Source of the DNA: Lepisosteus oculatus
Taxonomy: Eukaryota > Chordata > Actinopteri > Semionotiformes > Lepisosteidae
Length of the DNA: 64,000 nt
Assembly: GCF_040954835.1 (NCBI RefSeq)
Contig: NC_090711.1
Span: 9,059,501 to 9,123,500, forward strand
Direction: 5' to 3'
Shown piece after piece: positions 37,949 to 58,506 of the stretch. Below the pieces are notes generated by a model. The model saw nothing but the letters and a program-made list of their open reading frames with translations. It made no database searches and was not told the origin of the DNA. The position numbers and the translations under genes were made by a program. Numbering within the stretch: the stretch's first letter is position 1; the number at the start of each line of letters is the position of its first letter.

Positions 37949-39480
37949 CTCACAGCGTGGACCTCACAGCCTTTGATTTCTGTCATTGGCATCGCAAATG
38001 CAAGATTGAACTGACATTGGGTGCGTTTTCTGGAGAGGGCCCATTAATCTAACACACCACAAGGCAGGATGTCACAAATCTGCAAGTGACCTCAATCCCA
38101 TAGAAAGAATAAACTGGACTGCCAGATTTGAAGGATACTGCTCAGAGCACTGTGTACTGGAACTGGAAACTGTGCTGCAGGATGACTGACAGTATCCCTC
38201 TGGCCATCTGTGAAAAGATACGAGACTTGACAAATACTCTTCTCTAAGTTCAAAGTTCATGTTTTTTTTGGAGTGAGGCAAGTGCCAAATACATCCGTTT
38301 AAAGTATTTTATTACTATGCATTTTACAGACATATTTCGAAACCTATGATAAAAGGAGATGGATATTGATGTTGTTCTAAACAACTTAAAAACCAGTGCC
38401 ATAAAACTAACCTTTTTTCCCTCGTTCTTGATATGAAGCACTTCACGTTAACTTTAGTGGAATACTAATGCCACCTAGGGGCAGAATCACAAAATCAACA
38501 GTGAAAAATCTTCACCCTCATGCCCTGTGGCAGCCCCGAACTACCTCAACGTGACAAAGGGTCGTACTGTCGTACTGGAAATAGGAGTTACGACGAACTT
38601 TAAAAAAAATACATATTTACAAAAACAGATGTAGGACCATCACAAAACCGGTGTTTTACAACTTCTGTTGTGTGTTGTAAATCATTATAAAGATTATTAT
38701 TATTGTCTACAAGTACGATCAACATTTAGATTAATATACCTATAATGATTTAATTGACATCAATCTATGGCATTTTACGGTAGATACCGATTATTGCGTT
38801 TCATCTGCATGGCTTTGAAGACGATTCAAAATTATACAGTGATACACAACTGAATACTACAGTCACGGAATCCGTGGCGGGTTTAGAACAGTTTGCAAGT
38901 GATACAAACAACTCGGAAGCGACAAATGTACCTCGACTTACTCATAGTTCACATGAGGAAAATCCTATACAATGCATGACAAAGTACAAATGCAAAACCT
39001 GACAACTGGGTGGTACAAAATCCCACCTTCGAAGCAAGTACGTGGGACATTTCAGTTTCAGATTGTAGGTATTTAATTCATTACAAGACCTTAACTTTGA
39101 TTTAAAACGTTGCACTATCAACACAACCTCTGCTTCGTCCTCTGCTCCATTCCCTGAGGCTGGCCATATCAACATGTTTGCAAGACGGGATTTTTAAATA
39201 ATGATTGAGACATTTCTGATTGAGGACCTTAGAAATGATCCAGTATATCAGCAATCCGTTTGCTTTACTGTTTTCATAATAATACCACAAATACGTATCA
39301 TGCAATGGAGTACTTTCTTTATTGCACTTCTAAACGTACTCAATTAAACTTTTTTATTGTAAAAAAAAACATATCCTTCCTGAGACAAGTACTTCGACGT
39401 TTCCTCAAACTATGTAAGAAAATGAATGTACGGATAGCTCTGTTGGACATAAAGCCTGCGATACAACCAATGGAAATACT
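37949..39480. other. Upstream flank of TTLL9
   Basis: No coding exon was recognised. CpG density rises from about 38,500 toward the TTLL9 start (cctcaacgtgacaaagggtcg, gacgattcaaaat, cacggaatccgtggcggg). In human, DUSP15 lies head-to-head with TTLL9 here; I see no dual-specificity phosphatase signature (HCxxGxxR) on the minus strand. Confidence 0.45.
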
Positions 39481-39522
39481 CTATCTGGAGCTGTAGTTAT
39501 GTATTTTCGTCTTCGCCTTTTC

Positions 39523-39536
39523 GTCGCTATGGTTAC
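39523..39536 (-). promoter_or_regulatory. X-box-like RFX site upstream of TTLL9
   Basis: The minus strand reads GTAACCATAGCGAC. Against the X-box consensus GTNRCC-(0-3 nt)-RGYAAC the left half matches fully, the spacer is 2 nt, and the right half has one mismatch (AGCGAC for AGCAAC). It lies 82 bp before the predicted ATG. RFX factors drive cilia genes through such sites, which fits TTLL9's ciliary role. Confidence 0.6.
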
Positions 39537-39617
39537 GGATTTATACAGCATGGTGGCGTGAATAGAGGACTGAAGCACAAAAAGACTGCAATAAAAGAAA
39601 TAAGAAATAAGTGTGCA

Positions 39618-48544
<8,927 letters not shown>

Positions 48545-48856
48545 GAGATCACAGGCCAGCTACACAGACCTGACCTGCACAGATTCCAGGAACTTCCTCA
48601 CACCTGACAGAACATCTGGGCTGAAAAAATCAAACCCATCTATATCCCCGTGAGCTACATGTATTTTAGTAGGGGAATGTAAAGTGTGAAGCAAGTATAC
48701 AGTATTTCCTTCTTAAGACATTATTGATCTCCAGTGAAATACTATTTGTTCCTGCCCTTTTATTTGATCTGTGGTTAGCTATTTATAAACATTTTTAGTA
48801 TTTGTTACTTCAACCCACAGTGTAAATGGTGTAAACAGTTGTTAAGTAATTTCGTA

Positions 48857-48901
48857 AATAAACATTTTAAATTTTTCTTTTACACGAAAATAAACTTTAT
48901 T
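48857..48901. terminator. Overlapping poly(A) signals of TTLL9 (+) and PDRG1 (-)
   Basis: Plus-strand AATAAA hexamers lie at 48,857-48,862 and 48,889-48,894, a little over 300 bp after the TTLL9 stop. A minus-strand AATAAA lies at 48,896-48,901, and another minus-strand AATAAA occurs near 48,970-48,977, which would serve PDRG1. The tail-to-tail genes therefore have very short or overlapping 3' ends. Confidence 0.6.
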
Positions 48902-49203
48902 TGTAAACTCACTTCTTGAAATACCCATAGTCACATGTTGCAGCATGTCAAAGTTAAAGTGACACTCCTTTTATTTTCGCTATGGATGGACCTAAGACTA
49001 ACATTCACAGGCACCTAGGATTTAGATCACGTCATCTTACAAAAAGTGAAAGATATTTCACCCACCACTCAGAGTGAATCCAGCTGTGAAAGCCCAGCGC
49101 TGTCAACTTTAAAACAAAACTGTTACTTTTCAGTCCAAGCCAGGCAACAGCCTTCTTCTGTAAATCTATAGTTTAATATGACAGCAAACCCTGGACAGAA
49201 AGC

Positions 49204-50860
49204 TCACTTTTCCAGGACCCTGCCTATAGCTCTCAGTTCCTCCTTGGATAAGGGAGAGAGGTTGTATCCAGTTAACTCTGGCTTTCCTAACAAAAAAGCA
49301 AGGAAAAAATAAGAGAAAGTCAGAAATGCACACATCAAACATAAAATAATGCCACCATGGGCTACATCATTGCGTGTTATTCTAAAACATAATAGGATCT
49401 TCTCTCAACTCATATCTAATGCCCAGCTAAAAAAATTCACTACTCAAGGGAAACAAAGCAATTAAAAGAATAAGCAGCACAAATGGGATTTCATACTTTT
49501 TTACAGCATTAGAAAAAAAATATTTTCCATTAGTCTTTGCTTAAAATGGGTTTTAAACTCAATTTATGTGGGAATTAATGCCCTCCGATATAAAAGCTCT
49601 GACATTGCTTGTTTAAATACTGTAGATGCATAATCATACTACCGCCAACCAGGCTCTGAGGTGTTACATAGTTAAATGTACTTCTAATGTAGTGCATGGT
49701 TTGAATTATCAACTATAAACGACTAAGAAAAGTTCCAAATGTATAACTATGACAGTTCAATAACTACCAAAGTTGGAACAAAACCCAAATGTCACTAGTT
49801 GCTCCAGGACGTGAAGACCTTGGATTCTTCAGCATCACATAAGTTTATAAACCAGTCAAACTCTACTTCACGTTATATTAAAATGGATCTATCTTTTTTC
49901 TTAATACTGGATCAAATATTAATAAAACCATTACATTAAAAAGACGCATAGCAGTAATGAACATCTTACCTTGTAATTCATTGAGGCGATTTACTCTTGC
50001 CTTCAAACGTTTTCTGAGTTCAGTTATTTCTTTGTCAAGCTGCTCCTGGTCTAAAAAGAAGAAACATATAAATATAAAGAAATCTGAAAAAGAAACAGGA
50101 GTTTGTAAAGAAGCAGTGTATTTTGAAATAAGGCGGTCTAATAAGCTTTACAGCATTGAGTTGGCATTTCAGATTCTGGGATTTAAAATAAAAACACTTG
50201 TTTCTCACCTTTTTGAATCATCTCCTGGGTCCTTGCTCTAGGTAACTTTATGAACATGTTCCCGAAACAAACTTTCACTTTATCTGTAACAACAGGAGTT
50301 ATTTTAGAATAACTTTAATGAAACAATTTGGAATTCGGCTTCAGAAATCAAATGTACAGTACAGTACCTGCTTGCTCTCGGTCTCTGTGTAGGGCAGCGA
50401 GTGCCTCTCTATTCCTATTTCGTTTGATGTCAAGATCCACAATCTGCCAAATAAAATAACAATATTACATCCGCACAGGGTGTCTATATAGTAACAAATA
50501 CTGCAGAGCTACTCTATTTTCCCCGATACCTTTTCCATTCAATAACATATATTTTGACGTTCCCACTGAACTGGAGAATTTACGAGTAATGAATTGGTCA
50601 TTCGGATGTCATGTAATTATCCTTTTTTACTTTTTTTTTAATTTCTAACTATATACGAAAATATTTCTTAAAAGAAGGAACGCATGCTTGTTAAAACAAA
50701 GCGTTCATACCGACACAATTAAAACTGCATGTGATCACTAAATATAAACTAACTACATGCACACTGCTTATTGTTTCACCTGTTGTTTATCAGCTAAAAC
50801 ATCCTCTGCCGCCTCTTCTACTTCAGTCAAATACTGTAAAATCCTCTGAGTTTCATCCAT
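49204..50860 (-). CDS. PDRG1: PDRG1, p53 and DNA damage-regulated protein 1, 5 exons
   Basis: PDRG1 is a small beta-type prefoldin-like subunit of the R2TP/prefoldin-like (PAQosome) chaperone assembly. Exons in coding order: 50860-50780, 50443-50368, 50283-50209, 50050-49970, 49286-49204. All have AG/GT borders and compatible phases, totalling 396 nt and 131 aa (human 133). The protein starts MDETQRILQYLTEVEEAAED, continues with IVDLDIKRNRNREALAALHR, then the family signature VCFGNMFIKLPRARTQEMIQ (about 55-74), then a coiled coil DQEQLDKEITELRKRLKARV, and ends GYNLSPLSKEELRAIGRVLEK. Two ETS-type sites lie just before the start. The gene is tail-to-tail with TTLL9, as in human. Confidence 0.96.
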
Positions 50861-50873
50861 GTTGCCATAATAT

Positions 50874-50902
50874 TCCGGAAGTGATTGCTGTCACCCGGAA
50901 GT
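50874..50902 (+). promoter_or_regulatory. Tandem ETS/GABP-like sites, PDRG1 promoter
   Basis: CCGGAAGTG at 50,875-50,883 and CCCGGAAGT at 50,894-50,902 are two core ETS motifs about 20 bp apart, just upstream of the PDRG1 ATG. This is typical of TATA-less housekeeping promoters. Confidence 0.6.
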
Positions 50903-50959
50903 TTGATCATTGCCAGCCTCCCAAAGCTCTTTTTTCATTAGCGCTTTTAACTCGTTTTT

Positions 50960-51890
50960 TAATGCTACACGTATCAAATTATTCCGATTTAAACACAGGG
51001 AAGTTTGACTTGTATATGCTGATAGATGTTCCAATAACTACAAGACTTCACTTAAGAAAGCGGAAGAAGGGGAAAATGTTAAAATTACATAACTCACAAA
51101 TGAAAATAAGTGCTGATGAGAAATACGTTAATTGGTTCTGCAAATGACACTAAACAAGCGTGGGTAAAGGAATACAATGATACTGACAGTATGCAAACTC
51201 TAAATAGGACCGCAGTTCAAGCAATCAAATCTGCCTAGATTTTATATGTACAGTTAACTAAATATTCCATATATTTAAATATTTTATAATCCACAGATGA
51301 GAGTGTAAAGACACTTGATTTGTCACAACTTCGATTTGTTCGTCTTTATGTTGTTTCATTGTCAGTGAATTCCTTAAGAAAGCATTATGTAATCAGTGTC
51401 AATTCCTTATTTATAAGAAAGCACAATAATTTTAGATTAAATGAATTTCCAAAATTCACACTGGGGCACCAGAGTGATCAATATTACAGTAGGATGACAG
51501 AGTCTAATACCTACTTACAGAGGTGTCTGCTCAGGTAAACAACTTAACAGACAGCATTCAAACAGCATTCTTACAACATACAGTTATTCACACAGCTTCT
51601 TGAGAACACTGTGCCCTCTAAACCAAATAAGCCAAGGAAGATAGCTGTCCTGTCACAGTGGGAGCAGGGGATTATGTGTTTAGACACTGAACAGAACTGA
51701 ACAGTAATTATGAAATTTGTTGTAAGTTGTAAAATTGTGAAAACAATCTCTGAAAGTCACCTTGTATTGCCACTTGTTTTTGCACAGTTGAAACAAACCA
51801 GGAAGCAGTACAAATTATGCATTTCCTACACATCATCTACCTGTTCAGTCTCGCCCAGATATTTGGCACACAATCCACAGCACTTAATAT
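50960..51890. other. Spacer between PDRG1 and FAM217B
   Basis: AT-rich and with no recognised feature. The 138-codon plus-strand frame at 50,731-51,147 runs antisense through PDRG1 exon 1 and its promoter, and I regard it as chance. Confidence 0.45.
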
Positions 51891-51903
51891 AATCAAACTC
51901 ACA

Positions 51904-53534
51904 TTTATTTTCAATTTGATGCTATTCCCCCCCAAATAAAAAAAAAACAACGATACACTTCCAATGTTCTGCATTTTAATAATTGTCTTTAAAAATATCA
52001 CGACTTATCTTTTCCAAAGCAGTGCAATACAAGTTAGGAAACAGAAATATTTATTTTTCATGCTTTACAAACTGTTGCATCTCATATGACCAAAGGGAAA
52101 TGCATCATTTGGAAATATTATGCAATACAATCAACGTACGTTTGAGGTAAAACACAGATTTGATATTTCTGTTCATCCCTGATTCCTCTGTTCATACAGT
52201 ACCTGAACAAATGCAAGTCTACAAATATAAGTTCTTGTACTAACTGTATTAACTGTTATCGTAATGTATTGCATACCTTACAATTGTATAAATTAGTACA
52301 CTATTCCATGCTTTTTATTGTGGACTTTTCAAATGAACGAAAAAACATTTTCAGTGCAAAATAAAATTTCAGTGTTCCAATAAAAACAGACATGTTGACC
52401 ATAAATGCAAATAAATGTACAGCCTTTTTTACCTACATGAATCAAAGTACATACATTTTTCACAATATTTTCGAGTATTGCATTGAAATGTTGTATTAAC
52501 GATCTTCCTGATTTCTTCATATCAATAAAACATTTGATAATAGCTTAAGTGCATTTTTGATAACTGATATGAGTAACTGCCCTGTGTATTTTATAAACAG
52601 AACATCAACGCTACTAATACATGAATAGGGTATCCTTCTATTCTATCATTATTTTTAAATTAATACATTAAATAAAAAAGAGTATATACCATTTTGCTTA
52701 ATATGACTGTCTAGAAATACTGTACTTCCGAAACATCTTTCACGGAACAAAAAATATATTTCATATAATTCTACGAAAACTGTAAATCTGGTAAACACTC
52801 AACAGAAAGGGAAGAGTCAGCCTTTCAGTAGTATACAAATAAAAATATATGGATTGGATTAATGAACACACAAAAATATATATTTTTAAGCATATCAAAC
52901 CACAAACATCAATACCTATTTCCTTTCAACAAAAAGATCATACTCACTTCAAAAGTACTTGATTTGACCACATGAAAAGACAGCAAATACAATGATCAAG
53001 AGAAGTAGTGGACTGAATTGAATACAACACTGCATAACGTCACTAGGCTAAAAAAAAAAGAATTAACATAAATATCAAATTGTAAGTGGATACATTACTA
53101 CAATAAGAATTAATTGTGAAAATAATACAAACACCAAGACCGAGCTAGACTTGCTCCAATATAGTCTGCTATTGATAAATACTGCAAAAACCTAATCTTG
53201 CCTTTCCTAGTGATCAGCAGACATTCTTCTTACAACCTTTCAGATTTTAGAACAAAGCAATTCAGCTTGCATTTTTAGCTTATTCTTTGACAATTTCCCT
53301 TCTTTAGAATCTTATCACTTCATGCAAGATGTGTATAGTAATTCTTCCTACAAATGTCTCATTAACATATGTAAAATACAACACTTTAGCTTAAATTCTG
53401 CGCTGGTTTACTAATGTTATCAATAGCAAGATATTGCAAACAGGTGCAGTACTGCATTGCACGTCATAAGACCTAAATCAATAATACTGTCTTCAAATTA
53501 GGGACAGGAAGGTGTGCTGTACAGGTGGGTGCAG
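51904..53534 (-). other. FAM217B: Probable 3' UTR of FAM217B
   Basis: This AT-rich, repeat-free stretch follows the FAM217B stop. It contains minus-strand AATAAA signals at 52,314-52,319, 52,050-52,055 and 51,904-51,909. Any of these could end the transcript, and the real 3' end is unknown. Confidence 0.35.
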
Positions 53535-56500
53535 TCACTTGGTCATGAACTGAACATGTTTTACTCTTCCATTAGACCTGGCAGCAGATGGGCCCTTGGA
53601 GACAGGAGAAGGGTCTTTTTCTGTCAAGACGGAATCTTGCTTTGTCTCTTGACTCAAAACCCCTGTCAGGGCCCGCTGCCTCTCATTCCCACCCCTCCTC
53701 AGCGGGCTGACCTCACGCAGGCTCCTACTGGAGGCGCCCCTCTCCGCCAGCAAACTCTTCCCCCCCACGGGACTTTTCTGACTGCTGCTCCGGGCTGCAG
53801 ACGGGGCGCAGCCTCCCCTGGGTGCAGCCGGGGGCTTGATGCCCGAAGCTGGAACTGGCAGCGGATTGCGGATGTTACCGGCCGCCTGCATGCGCTTCAG
53901 GTGGCCGGCTCCGGGCGAGGGGCTCTCAGGCTTTTGGCCCTGAGCCCCTGGTCGGGGGTCCGAGGAGGCCACCCGGCTCTCGCTGCTGCTCCTCCTCTGG
54001 GGCCCGCAGGCTCCGGCTCGCCGCTCCAGCAAGGGGCTGAGCCGGGAGTGGCGCTGGTAGGCGTAGGCGCGGCAGGCGCCGTTACAGAAAGGGTAGTGGA
54101 CCCGGCAGTGAGGACAGGCCGGCCGGGAGAGCTGAGGGGCCGAGGGATTCCCCAGGCAGGACAGGAAGGCCAAGGGAAAGGCACGCTGGCACTGGCGGAG
54201 GCTCTTGGGGGAGCTGAGGTGCGCCGGAGGGGCTGTGTGAGGCCGGGGGCGGGCGGCCGACACGAGAGAGGGGGACTTGCTACCTTCCGCCTGCACGGTT
54301 TGGATCTGCAGCCACTCCAGCTGCAGCAGCCTCTCCAGGTACCTCTCCAGCTGCCCCACGGGCTTCGGGCGCGGGGCCCCCTTCCCCTCCGTGTTGAGAA
54401 ACAGCGCCAGCTGGCGCAGGCTCCAGGAACTGAAGGGAGGAGGCAGGAAGTCTGGGTAGCTGTAACCAGGGGAGCCCCCTCCTCGGGCACCGGGGAAATA
54501 GGGGTGCAGGTCACTGGGATCGACGACCTCGGCCCGAAGGTGGAGCTGCGGGGGGGTGCAGGGGGAAGGAAGCACTGGGAGCCTCTCCGAGTCGGAGAGA
54601 TCGCTGGCGTTGTCGCCGTCATCTTCCTCTCCCGCGTACAGCTTTAGCGTCTCCAGGCTGGGGGGCTGGCCTGTGCCCAGCTCGGGACACCGCTTCTCCT
54701 GAGGGGGCACGAGGGGCAGAGACAGCAGGGGCCTGCTCTTCCCCGAACCCAAGGAGCCTACATCGGTCTCACTCCCACTGCGGGACCCCGGCAGGACCTT
54801 CTCCCTCCAGCTCCCTTCTGCCAGCGGGGAGAGTAATGGTTTCCCGTCTTCTTTCCCCGATATCCTGAAAAAACAGTCCTCAGACCTATCATCTAACAAG
54901 TAACACCCCCATTCGCGCATGGCAGGCAACATGGTAACAAATACCAAAGGCTCTGAAAGTATCACTAAGCTCTACAAGGTTTCAAAATATTTTCGGTTCA
55001 TTTTAAATTAACATGGAATGTTTACCTACAGCGCCTTGGTGTGCTGTTCAGACTCTTACAGGAAAACTGCAGCAGTCCCAGTGTCTCAGACCTCGGTAAC
55101 ATCGTAAATTAATTGGCGGTACAGAGTTTTTTTTACAGATTTTGAATTGAGAATACTTTGTGAAAGTATTGTAGAGTCGCCATTGTTGTTACAAAATGCT
55201 AGTCTTGCCATGGGCGAGAGGGAGAGTCTGTGTGAATTGTGACGTGATGCGGCCCTTCCTGCTCACTAGTCACTGTAATGGCTAATGTAATGCGATCTAG
55301 GAGCAAATAAGTACAGGTTGTGCAGCACACATTTAACTTCAGAAATGTTCCAACATGCTTAAGGGTATTGTTGGCAAAACCGTCACGAGGCAGAGAGCAA
55401 TATTTCTATTGGATTAAAAGAGGTATATTCACACAAGTCTGCTTCTTTAACATGTAATATGGCTGCTTCACGTACTCGAACCGTCATTTTGTTGCCTCGT
55501 TCTGAATCACTGACAATGTCATGGCTATGTTATGAGGTTGAATTTTAGGATTTGGAGCGGACGCTCACCGGGCTGTATCTGGAGAAGGAGACAGAGTTGT
55601 ACTCTCAGTTACGGAGAGACTTCCAGATTTGGTCCTGCACCCTTTTCGCTGAGATCCCTAGAAAAAAAAACAAGTCATTTCTTCCATTCTGACAATAATC
55701 ACAAATAAAAGCTTTTTTTGTCTGCGCTGCCCGATTGTGCAGCCCATGATCTAAGATAAAAAACATACATTTTCAGACATCTAGATCCAAACGAATGTAC
55801 ATGTGTGCACAAAGTGGTTTCAAATACGAGGCACATATTAGCATACATAAGAAAGGTTACAAATGAGAAGAAGCCATCAGGTCCATCTTTGCCTCCGATA
55901 CTTTTTTGGATACTTTGCTTTATATCTTGACGGCCTTATAAAAGACCGAACTGCCCCAAAACAACCAACTACCCAGAATTACAAGTTCAAGCATCTGACA
56001 GATACGCCACTGCCTTATTACGGAAGTGAGATGCTTTGGCTGAAGAATATAGAGTGTTGATGCTTTAAAGTGCCTCTAACATTAAAACCCCACGTCACCT
56101 TGGGGTCAGTTTCCTGTCCAGAAGGGATACGATCTGCCCCTGACTTACTCGCTCTGCGGCCTGGGGAAGTTCCTTGCTCTGGCGAGGGGATCCGTGCTTG
56201 GGCTGTGCGCCGGACTTCTTCTGGGCTCTGAGGCTCAGAATGGCCTTCCCTTTCTTGGAGCTGTCAAACAAACAAGACCAGATTTGGGTTTGGGGGCTAC
56301 AAAGGCACAAGTGCTACATCAACAAAATTCTGGTAAAACAGTGAGCTTGCCATTGAAAGCGAGGAAATTAGTCATCGCTGATGATAAAAAAAAGGGGGAA
56401 CTGAGCTCCTTCAGCTGCAAATAACAGTGCATTTCGGAACTGACCTGGTCACTTGTCCAATATTTCCGGACGCTTTAGTCCTTATTCTGTCTTTGGAAGA

Positions 56501-56551
56501 TCCCTTCTTGAGGGCGGTTGTGCCTGGTCGTTCTTGCAAGACGGGGCTCAT
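53535..56551 (-). CDS. FAM217B: FAM217B, protein of unknown function, 4 coding exons
   Basis: Coding exons in order: 56551-56445, 56260-56149, 55657-55569, 54864-53535. Splice sites and phases agree and give 1638 nt, 545 aa. I place this in FAM217 by the conserved core: ASDLSDSERLPVLPSPCTPP (about 189-208), LHLRAEVVDPSDLHPYFPG, YPDFLPPPFSSWSLRQLALF (about 239-258) and ERYLERLLQLEWLQIQTVQ (about 276-294). The N-terminal exons are basic and Ser/Lys-rich; the C-terminal part is Pro/Ser/Arg-rich and likely disordered. A cysteine cluster C-x2-C-x6-C-x3-C (about 353-367) stands out. An in-frame 476-codon ORF reads upstream into the last intron, but the acceptor at 54,865 (ttttttcag) and phase favour the spliced form. 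The biochemical role is unknown. Confidence 0.88.
55150..55535 (+). repeat. Promoter-like dispersed repeat, copy A (FAM217B intron 3)
   Basis: Blocks shared with 61,180-61,477: 'ttgtgaaagta', 'gtcgccattgttgt', 'aattgtgacgtgatg', 'tcactagtcac', 'agagcaatatttctattgga', 'ttaaaagag', 'ttttgttgcctc' and 'ttctgaatc'. Block order and orientation are the same, with several small insertions in this copy. It contains a CRE-like TGACGTGA. Confidence 0.75.
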
Positions 56552-58480
56552 CGCTGACCCAGGACTGCGTCAGTACCATACAGTCACAATTCACCAGAGG
56601 ACTAGTGATGGGCTTCGCCATAGAAGCTCGCTTATAGTCCCAGGCGAACATAATCCAGGCCCTATGCTACGAAAGAAATTAAGCATGGTTTTTGATGATG
56701 GGGTACGCGCTGTAAGAAAACGCGATATATTATTAATTGCGGCAGTGTTTACCCTATAAAGCGTGCAACTGGGTCAGTTTGTTTTTCTCCACGCTATCAT
56801 TTAGTGTCAGCCTAAATCCAATTTCAAATCGGATCTCTTCGTTCCGAAATTAGCTTTCCGACGGCTCCTCCGCGTCCACATTCAACTGTTTCAAAGCACA
56901 CATCCAAAACAATTACCCCGCGAAAACTGTTTATTCAACAAGCCTAACCTAGAACAAAAAATGCGTTTAACGATATTGGAAAAAAAATCCCGTATTTTCG
57001 GAAGAATGGTTTACTTTTTTTTCGTCAATTAGCAGGCGAGATAAAGATGAAGAAGTGCTTCGTCAGTTTTAGTCCATAACACTTGTGATCCATTGATGTG
57101 GGTTTTGTTTACCACGGCTGTCTCTACACACAGCTGTTTAATACAGTGTGCTTCCTGGGAAATGATGTCCTTACGAAATACTCGAGATGATGACCGGCCA
57201 TCCATAACACTTTCTTAGCATTTCTTAGGATCGCCCATTTACATTGCCAATGATCAAAATAACGACGACAGCCAACAATGAGTACCTGGGCATCAACAAA
57301 ACCTCTAAATAATCTTTCATTACCTGCAACGGTCAGAACTACACTTCCCATCGTGCACCTCGCAATCTTGAATGTCAGGGGTGACAGTTACGATTAGCAG
57401 AAATCACACCCACCTTCTGCCTGTGGTTAACAGCTGGGGCTCTAGGAAATTGCGATGACGAGTTTAAAAATGCGATTTTAAAGAACGCCGACGCTGTTGT
57501 TTTTCTTTCTAGTATACGGCTTTCGTTTTGATAGTAATAATTCCTCCCCAGTAAATCGCCCTCCACTTTTAGTTTTTCATATCCGTGGGTTGTCTCCCTT
57601 ACGGCTGCACCGAGGAAGACCAATCTCAGAAATGATCCTGATCGCCCCCGTGTGAATTTGAGGAGTATTTCTGAATTTGTGTTGTGCGTACGTGACCTAC
57701 AGCTGGTGTACAGGAGAGGGAGCCGAAGTCTGCCTTCGAGAGTCAGTGTATGTAAAGGAATATCAAATGAGGTGTTTATTTCACATTAACAACGTTGAGC
57801 CTGTGTCTGAACAGCCATAATGCAAACATTGTTTAGTCTAAGTGAGAGTGGTCGTTTGTGTGGAGGAAGATATAATCAGAACTACCATGTCGTCAGATCT
57901 GAAGAACTGTGAGCGAAGGCATACGCTAAATGCACCGTAGCGGTGTTGTTGTTTTTTGGGACAATGCATATTTAAAGAGCAAGAATTCTGTAGTAATATT
58001 AACGTCTACAGTAATACCATTTTATCTGCTTTGTTAAAAATCGTATTTTGTTGTCAGGGGGACAGTTTGTTTTTAGAGGCGTCGGGGCTTTCACGCATTA
58101 GGGGGTTAAAAATGATCTTGTGCGTTTTAATCCTGTTGCTCCACTCCGGGTGTCGGCGACCAACAGCTGCGGATAAACTGTGACATATTCTGTTGATGTA
58201 GGAAGTGTAATTAATGAATAAAACTCGCGCCCAACAATAAAAAGAAATGTAAACATCTCCAAAAACGTGATTTTTCTTTACTGCATTTATTACCTACGGT
58301 ATTAAAGTATATTCAGCACAAACACCCCAGAAACTATCATGCACAATATGTTACGGTAAATCCAGTAAGAGTGAGGTTGTAAATAAAATAATCTCGTGCC
58401 ACAGCAAATCCTTACCACAAACAGTTTCTCTGGAAAAGTCTTATTTTGCGGTGAGCTCTGTGTATTTTGTTCACTTGTAG
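56552..58480. promoter_or_regulatory. Shared CpG-rich promoter interval, FAM217B / PPP1R3D
   Basis: The two genes diverge from this interval of about 1.9 kb. CpG is dense at 56.5-57.7 kb. A ZNF143/STAF-like motif lies at 57,337-57,356. The head-to-head pairing of these genes is also found in human. Transcription starts cannot be read from sequence alone; a PPP1R3D 5' UTR exon probably ends in this interval because an acceptor (ttgttcacttgtag) stands at 58,480. Confidence 0.6.
57337..57356 (+). promoter_or_regulatory. ZNF143/STAF-like motif
   Basis: AACTACACTTCCCATCGTGC resembles the STAF binding site (ACTACAATTCCCAGCATGC) in the ACTACA and TTCCCA cores and the TGC end. Such sites are enriched at bidirectional CpG promoters, which matches the location. 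Confidence 0.55.
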
Positions 58481-58506
58481 CGGCGCCCGGGCCCTCTCTC
58501 CGGGGG

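Noticed and set aside
50731-51147. 138-codon plus-strand ORF
   Set aside because: It runs antisense through PDRG1 exon 1 and promoter and has no family match.
53514-54647. 377-codon plus-strand ORF, Pro/Gly/Arg-rich
   Set aside because: It is antisense to the GC-rich last exon of FAM217B, whose minus-strand frame has clear family motifs and matching splice phases.
54865-54965. Unspliced 476-codon start for FAM217B
   Set aside because: The upstream residues are intronic: a polypyrimidine-AG acceptor and phase match with three upstream exons support the spliced model.
58396-58506. Upstream start adding 37 residues to PPP1R3D
   Set aside because: A splice-acceptor-like ttcacttgtag ends at 58,480 within the extension, and the family begins near the later ATG.
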